A DNA stretch of 18,927 nt from Planctomycetaceae bacterium (GTDB taxonomy: Bacteria; Planctomycetota; Planctomycetia; Pirellulales; PALSA-1355), in assembly GCA_005773095.1 (NCBI GenBank), contig SXHT01000335.1, positions 1 through 18,927 of the forward strand, read 5' to 3'. Both the position numbers and the translations under genes were made by a program. The notes under the pieces are model-generated. The model did no database searches. It saw only the letters and a list, made by a program, of their open reading frames with translations, and was not told the DNA's origin. Below, one piece after another: positions 6,930 through 15,044 of this stretch; the stretch's first letter is position 1; every line of letters begins with the position of its first letter.

Positions 6930-8003
6930 TTACACCCCCGCTGGCACCGCAGCTTCCAAGACCCGCGTCCAGCGGCGGGCTATGCGGTTCTTCCAGGCGC
7001 CACTGTGATACCCGAAGCCGGCGATCAGCGGCACGGCGAGCGTGGCTTCGCTGAACACCATTTGTTCGTAGGCCGTGTCCACCTTGCCCCAACTGCTGGC
7101 TTCCTTGAGAGTACTGCTGCTCAAGGCGCCGTCGCGGACGTCGGCCACGGTCACCTGCACCGCGTACTTGTGCATCGGAGCTTCGACGCCCAGGACGTCG
7201 GCCGCCACCACCACGTCTTGCGCAAAGTTCTTGGGCACGCCGCCGCCGAGCATGAACAGGCCCGTCGTCGGGTTTGCGATCTTGAGCTGCGTCAACTCGT
7301 AAAAATCCTTTACGCTGTCGATGGACACTTTGGCCCCTTCGCCGCGCGCGTGCTGATGCGCCACCAGGCCGAATCCGGCCGAACAATCGCTGAAGGCCGG
7401 ACAGAAGATCGGCACGTCTTCCTCGAACGCCGCCAGCACGATCGAGTCTTCGCCTTGCTGGACCATTCGGGCCTTGTGCTGCTCGGCCAGATACGAACCC
7501 ATTTCACGGATGAATTCACGGCTGCTGTAGGGACGGCCGGGCAGGGCGTCGGCAATCAGCCGGGTCGTGTCGTCGCAGATTCGCAGCTCATCTTCGTCGA
7601 TCAGCGTGTCGTAGATGCGGTCGATGTGCAGTTCGCGCAGCATGTCATCGTCGAGGCCCGCCTTGAGCCGCTCCTCGGCGATGTAGTGTTTGAAGCCCAA
7701 GCCCTCGAAAAAATCCTGATCGACGATGTTCGCCCCGGTGCTGACGATCGCATCGACCATGCGGTTGCGGATCATGTCCACAAAGATTTGCTTGAGGCCC
7801 GCGCTCACGAGCGAGCCCGCCAGGCAGAGCATGATGCCGCAATCGCGGTCGTCGAGCATACGCTTGTAGATGTCAGCGGCCCGAGCGAGGTCACGAGCCG
7901 AGTAGGCCATTTGTCGCATACCCTCGACAACGGCCGTGGGATCGCTCGACTTCAAGTCGAAGTGGGTGATGGGCCTGGCAAGCAACTGTTCTTTGGTGGG
8001 CAT
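6930..8003 (-). CDS. Deoxyhypusine synthase-like polyamine enzyme
   Basis: A 357-aa member of the deoxyhypusine synthase family, NAD-dependent aminobutyl transferases that use spermidine in eukaryotes and archaea. Visible family blocks are LCLAGSLVSAGLKQI (about 59-73), VDAIVSTGANIVDQDFFEGLG (about 83-103, oxidised-nucleotide region), NPTTGLFMLGGGVPKNFAQ (about 244-262) and EASSWGKV, whose Lys307 aligns with the catalytic lysine of human DHS. Bacteria have no eIF5A, so a protein substrate is unlikely. Bacterial homologues are thought to make polyamines such as homospermidine or spermidine (established for some, inference here). The ATG at 8003 is preceded by AGGAAA. It appears to be its own transcription unit. 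Confidence 0.9.
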   Translation of the reverse strand: MPTKEQLLARPITHFDLKSSDPTAVVEGMRQMAYSARDLARAADIYKRMLDDRDCGIMLCLAGSLVSAGLKQIFVDMIRNRMVDAIVSTGANIVDQDFFEGLGFKHYIAEERLKAGLDDDMLRELHIDRIYDTLIDEDELRICDDTTRLIADALPGRPYSSREFIREMGSYLAEQHKARMVQQGEDSIVLAAFEEDVPIFCPAFSDCSAGFGLVAHQHARGEGAKVSIDSVKDFYELTQLKIANPTTGLFMLGGGVPKNFAQDVVVAADVLGVEAPMHKYAVQVTVADVRDGALSSSTLKEASSWGKVDTAYEQMVFSEATLAVPLIAGFGYHSGAWKNRIARRWTRVLEAAVPAGV

Positions 8004-8096
8004 GGCAAGTTTCCTGGGCTAGAGTCGCAATCGATCCACGGAGCGGGAATTTTAGCAGAATGCGCCGGCGAGATAAGAGCCCGCGGCGTTGGAGTC

Positions 8097-8110
8097 CCGG
8101 CTTTCGCCGG
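8097..8110. repeat. Short GC hairpin in gap between partner gene and DHS-like gene
   Basis: CCGGCTTTCGCCGG has perfect 5-base arms with a TTTC loop, in a 163-base gap after the stop of the coiled-coil/zinc gene and before the DHS-like gene. The setting GGAGTCCCGGCTTTCGCCGG looks like a dispersed intergenic hairpin or a weak terminator without a T-tract. Confidence 0.3.
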
Positions 8111-8166
8111 CTTCGCTTGCGCGACATCCGCCTGAAGGGGGAACGCCAGCAAGCGGGCCTCTCCCA

Positions 8167-9288
8167 TTAGCGCGGCATTCGCGTGCGCGCCTGCGAGGCT
8201 GAATTGAGACAAGTGGCGCAGGCCAGGGATCTGGGCAGGCGGTGAAGCTCGAATGTGGGGCGGCCGCAGAGCGGGCAGGCGGCTGCTTCCCAGGCTTCCG
8301 TCAGTGGATCCCACACCAGCGATGCCGTCGCCGCATTGCTCCAGCCGGTGGTTGCTTTGGATCTGCCTGACTCCCGCGCCTCGACGGCCAGCTTGGGTTG
8401 ATGGACGACCAGCACGTTGAGCAATGACAGCCGAACGCCGAGCGAATTCTTCTTGCGCAGCTCAGTCACGCGGAGGTCGCGCTCGCGGGCCAGCGCCTCG
8501 CGCCGCGCCGCGAACCTGGCCGGGTCCGCATCCTTACGAGACGCCTGGTCTTCCAGCTCGTGCCGCAGGTCGTCGTAGTAGCGCGTCATCCGGGCGACCT
8601 GCTTGTCGAGTCGCTCGTGCAGTTCTCGATTGCGCGTGTTGGCTAGTGCCGACACCGTGCGAACCACCTGCTCGCGGGCCAGTCGGTACGCCGCGTCGCG
8701 TGAGATCAGCGGCGCCGTGGGATAAACGAGCGATGGCGAACGCGCCAGCCGGGACATATCGAGCAACAACTCAACATGCCGCGCTTGCCGGCCATAGTGA
8801 AGATCGATCGCGACCGGCAGGATTTCCTGTTCTCGCTGATCGCTGGCAAACGTGACTTCAAACCAAAAAACCACCTGCGGAAAGTCGAGTGGACGGGCCG
8901 ATGTGGCCTCGAGCGCGCCAACTCCCTCCAGCGAGTAGGCACGATTCAGCGTGGACACCCAGCCGCGCGATTGCAGATTCAGCCCGTCGAGATGAAGTTC
9001 CACAAATCGGGCCCGCTCGACCGCGTCATGCAGCAGGGCGTCAACCAGCGGCGTGCCAAGGCTGGCCAATTGTGCCCGCGGATGCTCGGGCAGGGCTTCG
9101 GGGTCGAACGTCACGCGTGTGAGTCCGGGGTCTCGGGCGGTCAGCGCGGCCGTCACCGAGTCGGGCAGCAGCAGGTCATAGACCTGGGGCTCGACTTGCT
9201 CCCACTCGCCGCCGACCGTGGCCACATAATCACGGACAAACAATTCCAGGGACGAGAGGGAGGTTTCGTTGACGGCTTTGAGGCTCAT
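8167..9288 (-). CDS. Coiled-coil/zinc-ribbon partner of SNF2 ATPase, unknown function
   Basis: A 373-aa soluble protein that I do not recognise as a named family. Residues 1-200 read as a mixed alpha/beta region. Roughly 215-300 is highly charged and helical (ERLDKQVARMTRYYDDLRHE and following), likely coiled coil. The C-terminus has two Cys pairs, CPLC (338/341) and CATC (357/360), forming a probable zinc ribbon. It starts 12 bases after the SNF2 ATPase stop, so the two are almost certainly translated from one mRNA and probably act together. A role as substrate or nucleic-acid adaptor for the ATPase is inference. No membrane segment or catalytic motif is seen. Confidence 0.75.
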   Translation of the reverse strand: MSLKAVNETSLSSLELFVRDYVATVGGEWEQVEPQVYDLLLPDSVTAALTARDPGLTRVTFDPEALPEHPRAQLASLGTPLVDALLHDAVERARFVELHLDGLNLQSRGWVSTLNRAYSLEGVGALEATSARPLDFPQVVFWFEVTFASDQREQEILPVAIDLHYGRQARHVELLLDMSRLARSPSLVYPTAPLISRDAAYRLAREQVVRTVSALANTRNRELHERLDKQVARMTRYYDDLRHELEDQASRKDADPARFAARREALARERDLRVTELRKKNSLGVRLSLLNVLVVHQPKLAVEARESGRSKATTGWSNAATASLVWDPLTEAWEAAACPLCGRPTFELHRLPRSLACATCLNSASQARTRMPR

Positions 9289-9300
9289 GCCAGGCAGCTC

Positions 9301-11436
9301 CTATTCCTCGGGCGCAAATCGCGAGCCGAACAGCCGATCGTCGTGTGCTCGCTGCTCCAAATACGCCTGTTTGGCGGCGAGGAGTCGCGAGCCAAGCTCT
9401 TCCATGTGCCGGGAAAAATCGTCTTCATCGGTGGATTGGGCGAGCATCTCGGTGACCAAATCCTGGAACTCGTGTTCCTCGTCGAGATTGCCGAGGATCA
9501 TGTCGATCTCGCCAATGACCAATTCGAACATGCTCAGCTTGGCATCCAGCAGGTGCAGCACGGCGGCTTCGACCGTACCCGTGGCCACGAGATTATACAC
9601 TTGCACATCGTGAGTTTGGCCGATGCGGCTCAAGCGGCCGATGCGCTGTTCGATCTTCATCGGGTTCCACGGCAGATCGAAATTGCAGATCGCGTGGGCG
9701 AACTGAAGGTTACGCCCCTCGCTGCCGGCCTCGGTGCAGAGCAGCAGTCGGGCTGGCCCGCGGAATTCCTGGATCGCCGCTTCTTTTTCCAAGCGGGCAA
9801 GTCCACCGTGGAAAACGGCGATCGCATGCCCCGCGCGCGCCAGCTCCTCGGCGAGCATGGCCTGCGTGGCGCGAAATTGGGTGAAGATCACCATCTTGTC
9901 GGAGAATTCATCGAGCAATCGCAGTAGCCGCTCGAGCTTGGCGCCGCGAGGCATGCTGGCGGCACGCTGGGCGAACTCTTGAAATTGCCCGCGCAGCGCC
10001 CCGTCGAGCTTTGCGTTTTCCGCGATCGTGCCCAGCGTGCCGGCGGCGGCCTGGCTGCTGGAACCCAGAGCCATTTGCAACGCCACGAGCGCCATCCGAG
10101 AAATCCTGCCTGATCGCGAACCCTCGGCCGGTTCTTCACCCGTGGCCGCGGTTGTCTTGCTGGCGGGGAGTCGAAGATGTTCCTTCACGAACGCGGTGAT
10201 GTCGCGATAGAGCAGTCGCTCGTCGGGCGACGGTTGCACGCCCAGCGTGCTTGCCCAGCGGCGGGTGAATTGCAAGCCCACCGTGCTGCGTCGATTGCGA
10301 ACCATCACCTCCGCCAGCAGGCCGTGCAATTCATCGACGTTTCGCGGCGTGAGCTTGTCTTGGCGATCGACAAATCGGCGCTGAAACTGCTTCGCAGTGC
10401 TCAGCAGTCCTGGTTCGAGCAGCGTGACCAGGTTGAACAGTTCGTCCAGATTGTTTTGCACCGGCGTGGCGGTGAGCAACAGGATGTACTGCTTCTCCAA
10501 CTGGCTGGCGAACTTCCACAACTGCGTCGTGCGGTTGCGCAGATGATGGGCTTCGTCGACAATTACCAGATCCCAGCGGCGACCGACAATCGCCGAGCGG
10601 TGCGGCTCGCGCTTGGCCGTGTGCGTGCTGACAATGATCCGATCGAACTCGGACCACGCCGAAACGCCGCGCCCGCGGAACGCCGGATCGTCGTAGCTGG
10701 TAAAGTCCAGCGAGAACTTGCGCCGCAGCTCCCCCTGCCACTGCTCAACCAGGGACGGAGGCGTGAGCACCAGCACCGATCGGGCCAGGCCGCGCAGATT
10801 CAATTCAGTAAGTATCAGGCCCGCCTCGACCGTTTTGCCCAGGCCTACTTCGTCGCACAAGAGCGCCCGGCCGCGGAACCGCCGCAAGACGGTTTTGGCC
10901 GTGCGAATCTGATGTTCCAGCAAGTCCATCTCGCGCACCAGCGGCAGGCAAATCAGTTGGTCGAAACCGCCGTGCGTGCCGATTCGGGCGGCACGCGTGG
11001 CCAACAGAAATTCGTCGACCCCCGCATCGATCCGTGGCGAAACGAACAACCGCTGGAGATCATCGGCGCTGGTCAGCGCGATGCGGACGCCCTGCTCGGT
11101 CATCAGTTCGTCGTCGCCAGGAGCATCCTTGAGCGGTGCGATCTGCAGTCGGAATCGGCCGGGACTGATGTATTCCAGAAAGTGCTCGGCAAACTTTGCC
11201 GAAGTTTGCGGAAGGTCTTCCAGCAGCGTGACGCGCCCACGGGAGGGATCGGCGCGAAACCGCAAGGGGGAACCGGCGCCGGAAACCAATTCGGCGAGCG
11301 ACGTTTCGTCTTGGAGCAACGGCCAGGGAAGGAGCAGCTGGCGTGCATCTTCGGAAACCGATATCCAGATGCGGTCGCCGGGTTGCCAGGTGGGTTCCTG
11401 GGAGAATCTTCGCGGAGACTGCAACGCGGCGGCCAC
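9301..11436 (-). CDS. RapA/HepA-like SNF2 family ATPase
   Basis: A 711-aa superfamily 2 DNA translocase. Walker A is CDEVGLGKTVEAGLIL (about 194-209), the variant typical of RapA/HepA; motif II is VDEAHHLRN (about 293-301) and motif III LLTATPVQNNLDEL (about 320-333). The C-terminal half has VIFTQF (near 517), LLCTEAGSEGRNLQFAHA and QRIGRLSRIGQ (near 590). It is shorter than E. coli RapA (968 aa) and has an unassigned N-terminal domain of about 150 residues. RapA recycles stalled RNA polymerase; whether this one does is unknown. The GTG at 11436 follows AAGGAAGG with about 7 bases spacing, supporting it as the start. It heads a two-gene unit with the zinc-ribbon partner. Confidence 0.92.
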   Translation of the reverse strand: MAAALQSPRRFSQEPTWQPGDRIWISVSEDARQLLLPWPLLQDETSLAELVSGAGSPLRFRADPSRGRVTLLEDLPQTSAKFAEHFLEYISPGRFRLQIAPLKDAPGDDELMTEQGVRIALTSADDLQRLFVSPRIDAGVDEFLLATRAARIGTHGGFDQLICLPLVREMDLLEHQIRTAKTVLRRFRGRALLCDEVGLGKTVEAGLILTELNLRGLARSVLVLTPPSLVEQWQGELRRKFSLDFTSYDDPAFRGRGVSAWSEFDRIIVSTHTAKREPHRSAIVGRRWDLVIVDEAHHLRNRTTQLWKFASQLEKQYILLLTATPVQNNLDELFNLVTLLEPGLLSTAKQFQRRFVDRQDKLTPRNVDELHGLLAEVMVRNRRSTVGLQFTRRWASTLGVQPSPDERLLYRDITAFVKEHLRLPASKTTAATGEEPAEGSRSGRISRMALVALQMALGSSSQAAAGTLGTIAENAKLDGALRGQFQEFAQRAASMPRGAKLERLLRLLDEFSDKMVIFTQFRATQAMLAEELARAGHAIAVFHGGLARLEKEAAIQEFRGPARLLLCTEAGSEGRNLQFAHAICNFDLPWNPMKIEQRIGRLSRIGQTHDVQVYNLVATGTVEAAVLHLLDAKLSMFELVIGEIDMILGNLDEEHEFQDLVTEMLAQSTDEDDFSRHMEELGSRLLAAKQAYLEQRAHDDRLFGSRFAPEE

Positions 11437-11558
11437 GATGCGACCTTCCTTGGCTCAAGGTGATATCCGAACGAACATCCCAGCCTATCAAATGTCACAC
11501 GTTGATGCAATTGGCACTGCTGGGACACAAGCCGGCGCACTCGCCATGAGTCGCTGGG

Positions 11559-13299
11559 TTAATATCGAATTCGGCTGCGAGCAGTATGGCATCGATCATC
11601 GGCGGGCGCCTTGGGCGGAGTGCCCACGGCGCGAAGCAATTGAAATTGCGCCCGATTGTAATCCATCATGCTGGTCAGGTACTGGCTGTGTGCAGCGGTC
11701 AAGGCGTCGATCGCTTGCAGCGCTTCGATAGCCCGCAACTGGCCGCCGAGAATTCCTTTGAAATTGAGCGGAAGGGCTTCGGTTGCGGACCTGGCTTGTG
11801 CTTCGGCCGCCTGAATCTGTTGTCGGCGCAGTCGAACCTGATAGTAGGATCGTGTCACCTCGGCCGCGATCAGGTTGCGAGTTTGCTCAACCGTCAATCG
11901 CGCTTGTCGGTGTTCACCACGCCGCTCACCCACCAAGGCAGCGTTGCCAAATCCCATCCCACGCAATTCCCAGACGGCGAGCGCATCGAAGTCGGTACGG
12001 TTGCCGAAATCGCCGAAGAAGCCGCCTGGGCCTCCCCCAAATCCACCCGCGCCGAAGCCAACCTCGACGTTGGGTATCAAAGGACTCCACTCCTCTTGAC
12101 GGAGGCGGTCGAGCGTGGCCCCTATATACGCTTGATGCGCCGCCATTTCGGGTCGAGCCGTGAGCCCCTGTCCGATCAGCACGGGGAGCGGCTGCTTCAC
12201 ATCAATCAGTTCGATCGCGACCGCTTGAATTTCATTGGGCAACACTGTCATTCCAGGAGGCAGATTCAGCAATCGAACCAGCTCGGCGGATGCGTCGTAG
12301 ACAAGTTCTTCCGCCTTGAACACCTTGCGTTTCCGATCCGCAAGGTCCGCTTGCGCACGAAGACCGTCGGCTGGCGGTGCCGTGCCAGCGCGGACTCGCG
12401 CATCTAGCAAACGCACAAGTTCCTCGGAATTGACAACCGCCTCACGAGCAATTGCCAGTTCGCCTTCGGCACGAACTAATTCCAAATAGGCGCTGGACGT
12501 TGCCAGTAACATGTCGTTAAACGTGGCGCTTCGATTCGCCGCAGCCACGCGCGTCAGTTGCCGTTCCGCCAGCGGTTTGAAAATCGCGTCCGTCAGAGGC
12601 AATCCCAGCGCCAGTCGTGCAGGCCCATTAGCTCCACCTGCGAAAGGATTTCCACCAAGGGTCGGACCGCCGCCTATAAATAGCGAACTGCGTCTTACTT
12701 CGAGAATATCACCTGTCGTGTCTTGAATTCGTCCGTTATGCAGGTTGTATCCAACGCCGGCACTCAACGACGGCAGCCAAAGTTCCTGTGCCCCTTGTAA
12801 GCGTGCCTGTGCCGCGCGCACACGCTCGGCGGTCAGGGCAATTTTGTATGTTGTTTGCTCCGGCAAGCTGCAATGCTGACGGAAGGTCGATCGGAAGAGT
12901 GGCATATTCCCCTTGCTTGCCTGCCGCATCTTTTTCGCTGCCACGCTTTGCAATCGGCGGAAGTAACTCTGGCGGCGAGATTGTCTCTGGCTCTTGCGAC
13001 AGAGAATCCACAGGTGCAATGAGCGTCGGCGCAGGCTTGTCGGATACTGGTTTCGGCAATTCGCCAGTCGCCGGTTCGGCGTGCGAGACAGGCTTGAAAG
13101 TGCTCTGTTGAGTTTTTTCTGGCTTACTCGTAGACGCCTGTCGTGCAGCAGGGCTAGCCGCGATAGGCTCGCTGGAGGTTTGTGGTTTCCCGACCGCGCA
13201 TCCGAGTGCTGCCGAACACAAAGTGATCAGCGCAAGCATCCGTTTGATTCCGGCAGCATCCGATGCCGTCGTCCGAGGATCACGGAACTTCTCATCCAT
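11559..13299 (-). pseudogene. TolC-like outer membrane efflux lipoprotein, frameshifted
   Basis: Two frames together make one outer-membrane factor of about 579 aa. The upstream frame (13299 to about 12845) gives a lipoprotein signal (MLALITLCSAALGC), a Pro/Ser-rich linker and LPIDLPSALQLAGANNIQ. The downstream frame continues with IALTAERVRAAQARLQGA and a full TolC helical repeat to the stop at 11559. Removing one T from the TTTT run at 12842-12845 joins them as ...NNIQIALTAERV..., the usual TolC-family start of the first long helix. Intact, it would be the outer-membrane channel of a tripartite pump. It lies downstream of the damaged membrane-fusion gene. A sequencing error is possible, but its neighbours are also broken. 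Confidence 0.88.
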
Positions 13300-13413
13300 G
13301 AGAAGAGTCTCCGATTCAATTGGGTCTTCTGGGTTAATCGACTATTCGGGCAATGCTAGCTCGCTCGCTCTCATTCAAGCAGTCACTTGAAGAACAGCAA
13401 CTCCCGTTAGAGA

Positions 13414-14351
13414 TTACCGCCGGACGACCTCGACTGACTGTCCGTCACGAACGGCGTCCTTGCCGTCGGTGATGATTTCTTCATTGCCGTTGAGACCTTT
13501 GATAACGTGCATTCGTGCGCCGTCGGATTGTCCAATTTCGATGGTTCGCCGCTGTGCCCTTCCCGATTTTGCGATCATCACGCTCGGAAGTCCGTTTCCG
13601 GTGAGCAGAGCGCTAGTTGGCAGGATCAAGGCATCCTCGTGATCGGCCAGCGTGATCGACACGGAGCCGTACATGATCGAGAGGCGCTGACCGCGGCTGC
13701 TGCGGCACGAAGTTGACTCTGTTTTTCGTCAACGATGTCGCGTTGCAAAGCACGGTCGTTGAACAATTGCAGGTTGCGTTTGTACTCAATCTGGCGGTAT
13801 TCGGATTCGGCCTCGAACCTGGCGGTCTGCGAATGGGCCTCCTCCACGCGCGCTTTCGCCGCATCCACGAATGACTCAGCCGCCTTAACAGCCGCCTCCG
13901 TCTGCTTGACCTCCGCCTGAGCTTTTTCGACGAGCGCTTCGCGATATAAACGTTCCTGCTCCATCTCGGGAATCCATAATTCGGCCAAGACCTGGTCCTT
14001 GCGAACCGAGTCGCCAATATCGACCAGCACTTTCTCCAGGTAGCCCGACACCTTGGCGAACATATCGGCTTCCTCAAGCGGTTCGACATAGGCCGCTTGT
14101 ACCGACGATCGCTGGAGCCGCTCGCGAGCGGGTTGGATCGTGCGCACGCGGTGCGTTTGTCTCCCGTCGGCAACCGACGTGTTTTGGCCTCGCATGACTT
14201 CGGTGGCGCCAGATGGAGACGAAGGTTGCGACGGAGGGTCTCCGGCCCGAACGGAGAAGTACACTCCGCAGATCGCCGCGATAAGCGATCCAACGGCGAG
14301 CCAGCCGAGTCTTCCTTGGCCCCTTCTTTGACGGTCAATCGGCTCAGGAAG
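13414..14351 (-). pseudogene. HlyD-type membrane-fusion protein with internal deletion
   Basis: Remains of an RND-type periplasmic adaptor. The frame opens just after a stop at 14352-14354 and encodes GQGRLGWLAVGSLIAAICGV, a membrane helix. It continues with a lipoyl-like first half (EPLEEADMFAKVSGYLEKVL), a long coiled coil (about 13950-13730) and QLRAAAAAV. At about 13690 it switches frame to a typical C-terminal end (MYGSVSITLADHEDALILP ... SVEVVRR) ending at 13414. The second lipoyl half and the beta-barrel, roughly 100 or more residues in relatives, are absent. No conventional start precedes the membrane helix; GTG at 14264 lies inside it. A second frame open across this region (13613-14596) is an out-of-frame read-through. 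Confidence 0.82.
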
Positions 14352-14596
14352 TCAGGAACTCGGTTCTTGACGCCTTCCACGACCTCGATCGTGTTTGAAC
14401 CGGGACGACGAAAGATTGGGATGTAAACCTGGCGCTTGCTCTCCCAGCCTGGTCCACGGGCGATGCGTACCACGTTGGTTTGAATGGCCGAAGTATCTTT
14501 GACTTCTCCCACGTCATTAACGTACACCGGTCGTCCGCTGTGAACCTTGACGACGATGTGGTTCAATTCGTCAATTGCATGGACCATGTTTTCCAT
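14335..14596 (-). pseudogene. Fragment of RND efflux permease (AcrB/CzcA-like)
   Basis: About 87 codons from the ATG at 14596 encode an internal piece of an RND inner-membrane transporter: GRPVYVNDVGEVKDTSAIQT, NVVRI, KRQVYIPIFRRPGSNTIEVV and EGVKNRVPDFLSRL. These blocks belong to the periplasmic pore region around residues 230-320 of a protein normally over 1000 aa. The preceding and following parts, including all membrane helices, are missing. The same frame stays open by chance through the membrane-fusion gene to 13613, so automated calling may report a 327-aa chimera. It overlaps the anti-sigma 3' end by 34 bases. Confidence 0.8.
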
Positions 14597-15042
14597 AGCA
14601 GATAGTTGTCAACCTCTAAATCGGACCGACTGCGGAATTGAAGCGGCTCGTCTCCGCCTGCGAGCCGGTGGTGGAAAGTGGTCGTGATTGCTGTCAAATC
14701 GCTGATTGGCTGACTCGGAAAAGCGTGCCGAAGCAAGACGATGGCAATAAGGATGCCGGCGGCGCACGCCAACGCTCCAGAGAAAGAAAACAAGAACCAA
14801 CGACGTGCTGGTACGGGCTTCAGCAGTTGCGTCTGAGCCAACACACGGTCCCAGAGTTCGGCAGTGGGGCGCCGGACCGCGATGTTTTCCACAAGCATGT
14901 ATTCCAATCGGCTTTGCTGCTGAAACCACTCGGCACATTGGGGGCAAACAGCCAAATGCTCTCCGATTCGAAAATGAAGGCCCGCATCCTTTTCGGAGTC
15001 GTGGTACAAATTCCAGTGCTGTCGCGATTCTCTGCAATTCAT
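14563..15042 (-). CDS. ZAS-type anti-sigma factor
   Basis: A 159-aa membrane anti-sigma factor. The N-terminal zinc-binding motif is HLAVCPQC (H29-x3-C33-x2-C36), typical of ZAS domains that hold an ECF sigma factor. A membrane helix follows (WFLFSFSGALACAAGILIAI, near 81-103), then a short periplasmic tail. The ATG at 15042 lies 2 bases after the sigma-factor stop, so it is co-translated; the frame can be extended to 15120 only by overlapping the sigma gene. The last residues (about LLWKTWSMQLTN) are encoded by DNA that, one frame over, is the RND fragment, so the C-terminus may have been altered by the rearrangement. Confidence 0.85.
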   Translation of the reverse strand: MNCRESRQHWNLYHDSEKDAGLHFRIGEHLAVCPQCAEWFQQQSRLEYMLVENIAVRRPTAELWDRVLAQTQLLKPVPARRWFLFSFSGALACAAGILIAIVLLRHAFPSQPISDLTAITTTFHHRLAGGDEPLQFRSRSDLEVDNYLLWKTWSMQLTN

Positions 15043-15044
15043 GG

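Noticed and set aside
7005..8135. 376-codon open frame on the plus strand
   Set aside because: It lies antisense to the DHS-like gene, has no family resemblance and is a typical GC-rich shadow frame.
8776..9927. 383-codon open frame on the plus strand
   Set aside because: Antisense across the junction of the SNF2 ATPase and its partner; both sense genes have clear motifs or a supported start.
8167..11436. DISARM or another named SNF2-containing defence system
   Set aside because: No methyltransferase, DUF1998 protein or phospholipase-D-type gene is nearby, so the known system composition is not met.
10177..11463. 428-codon open frame on the plus strand
   Set aside because: Antisense to the SNF2 ATPase motor domain; its low-complexity Q/R/L-rich product is the mirror of the coding strand.
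13613..14596. Single 327-aa gene on the minus strand
   Set aside because: Only the first 87 or so codons resemble a protein family (RND). The rest is the HlyD gene read in the wrong frame, while the correct frame encodes a recognisable adaptor.
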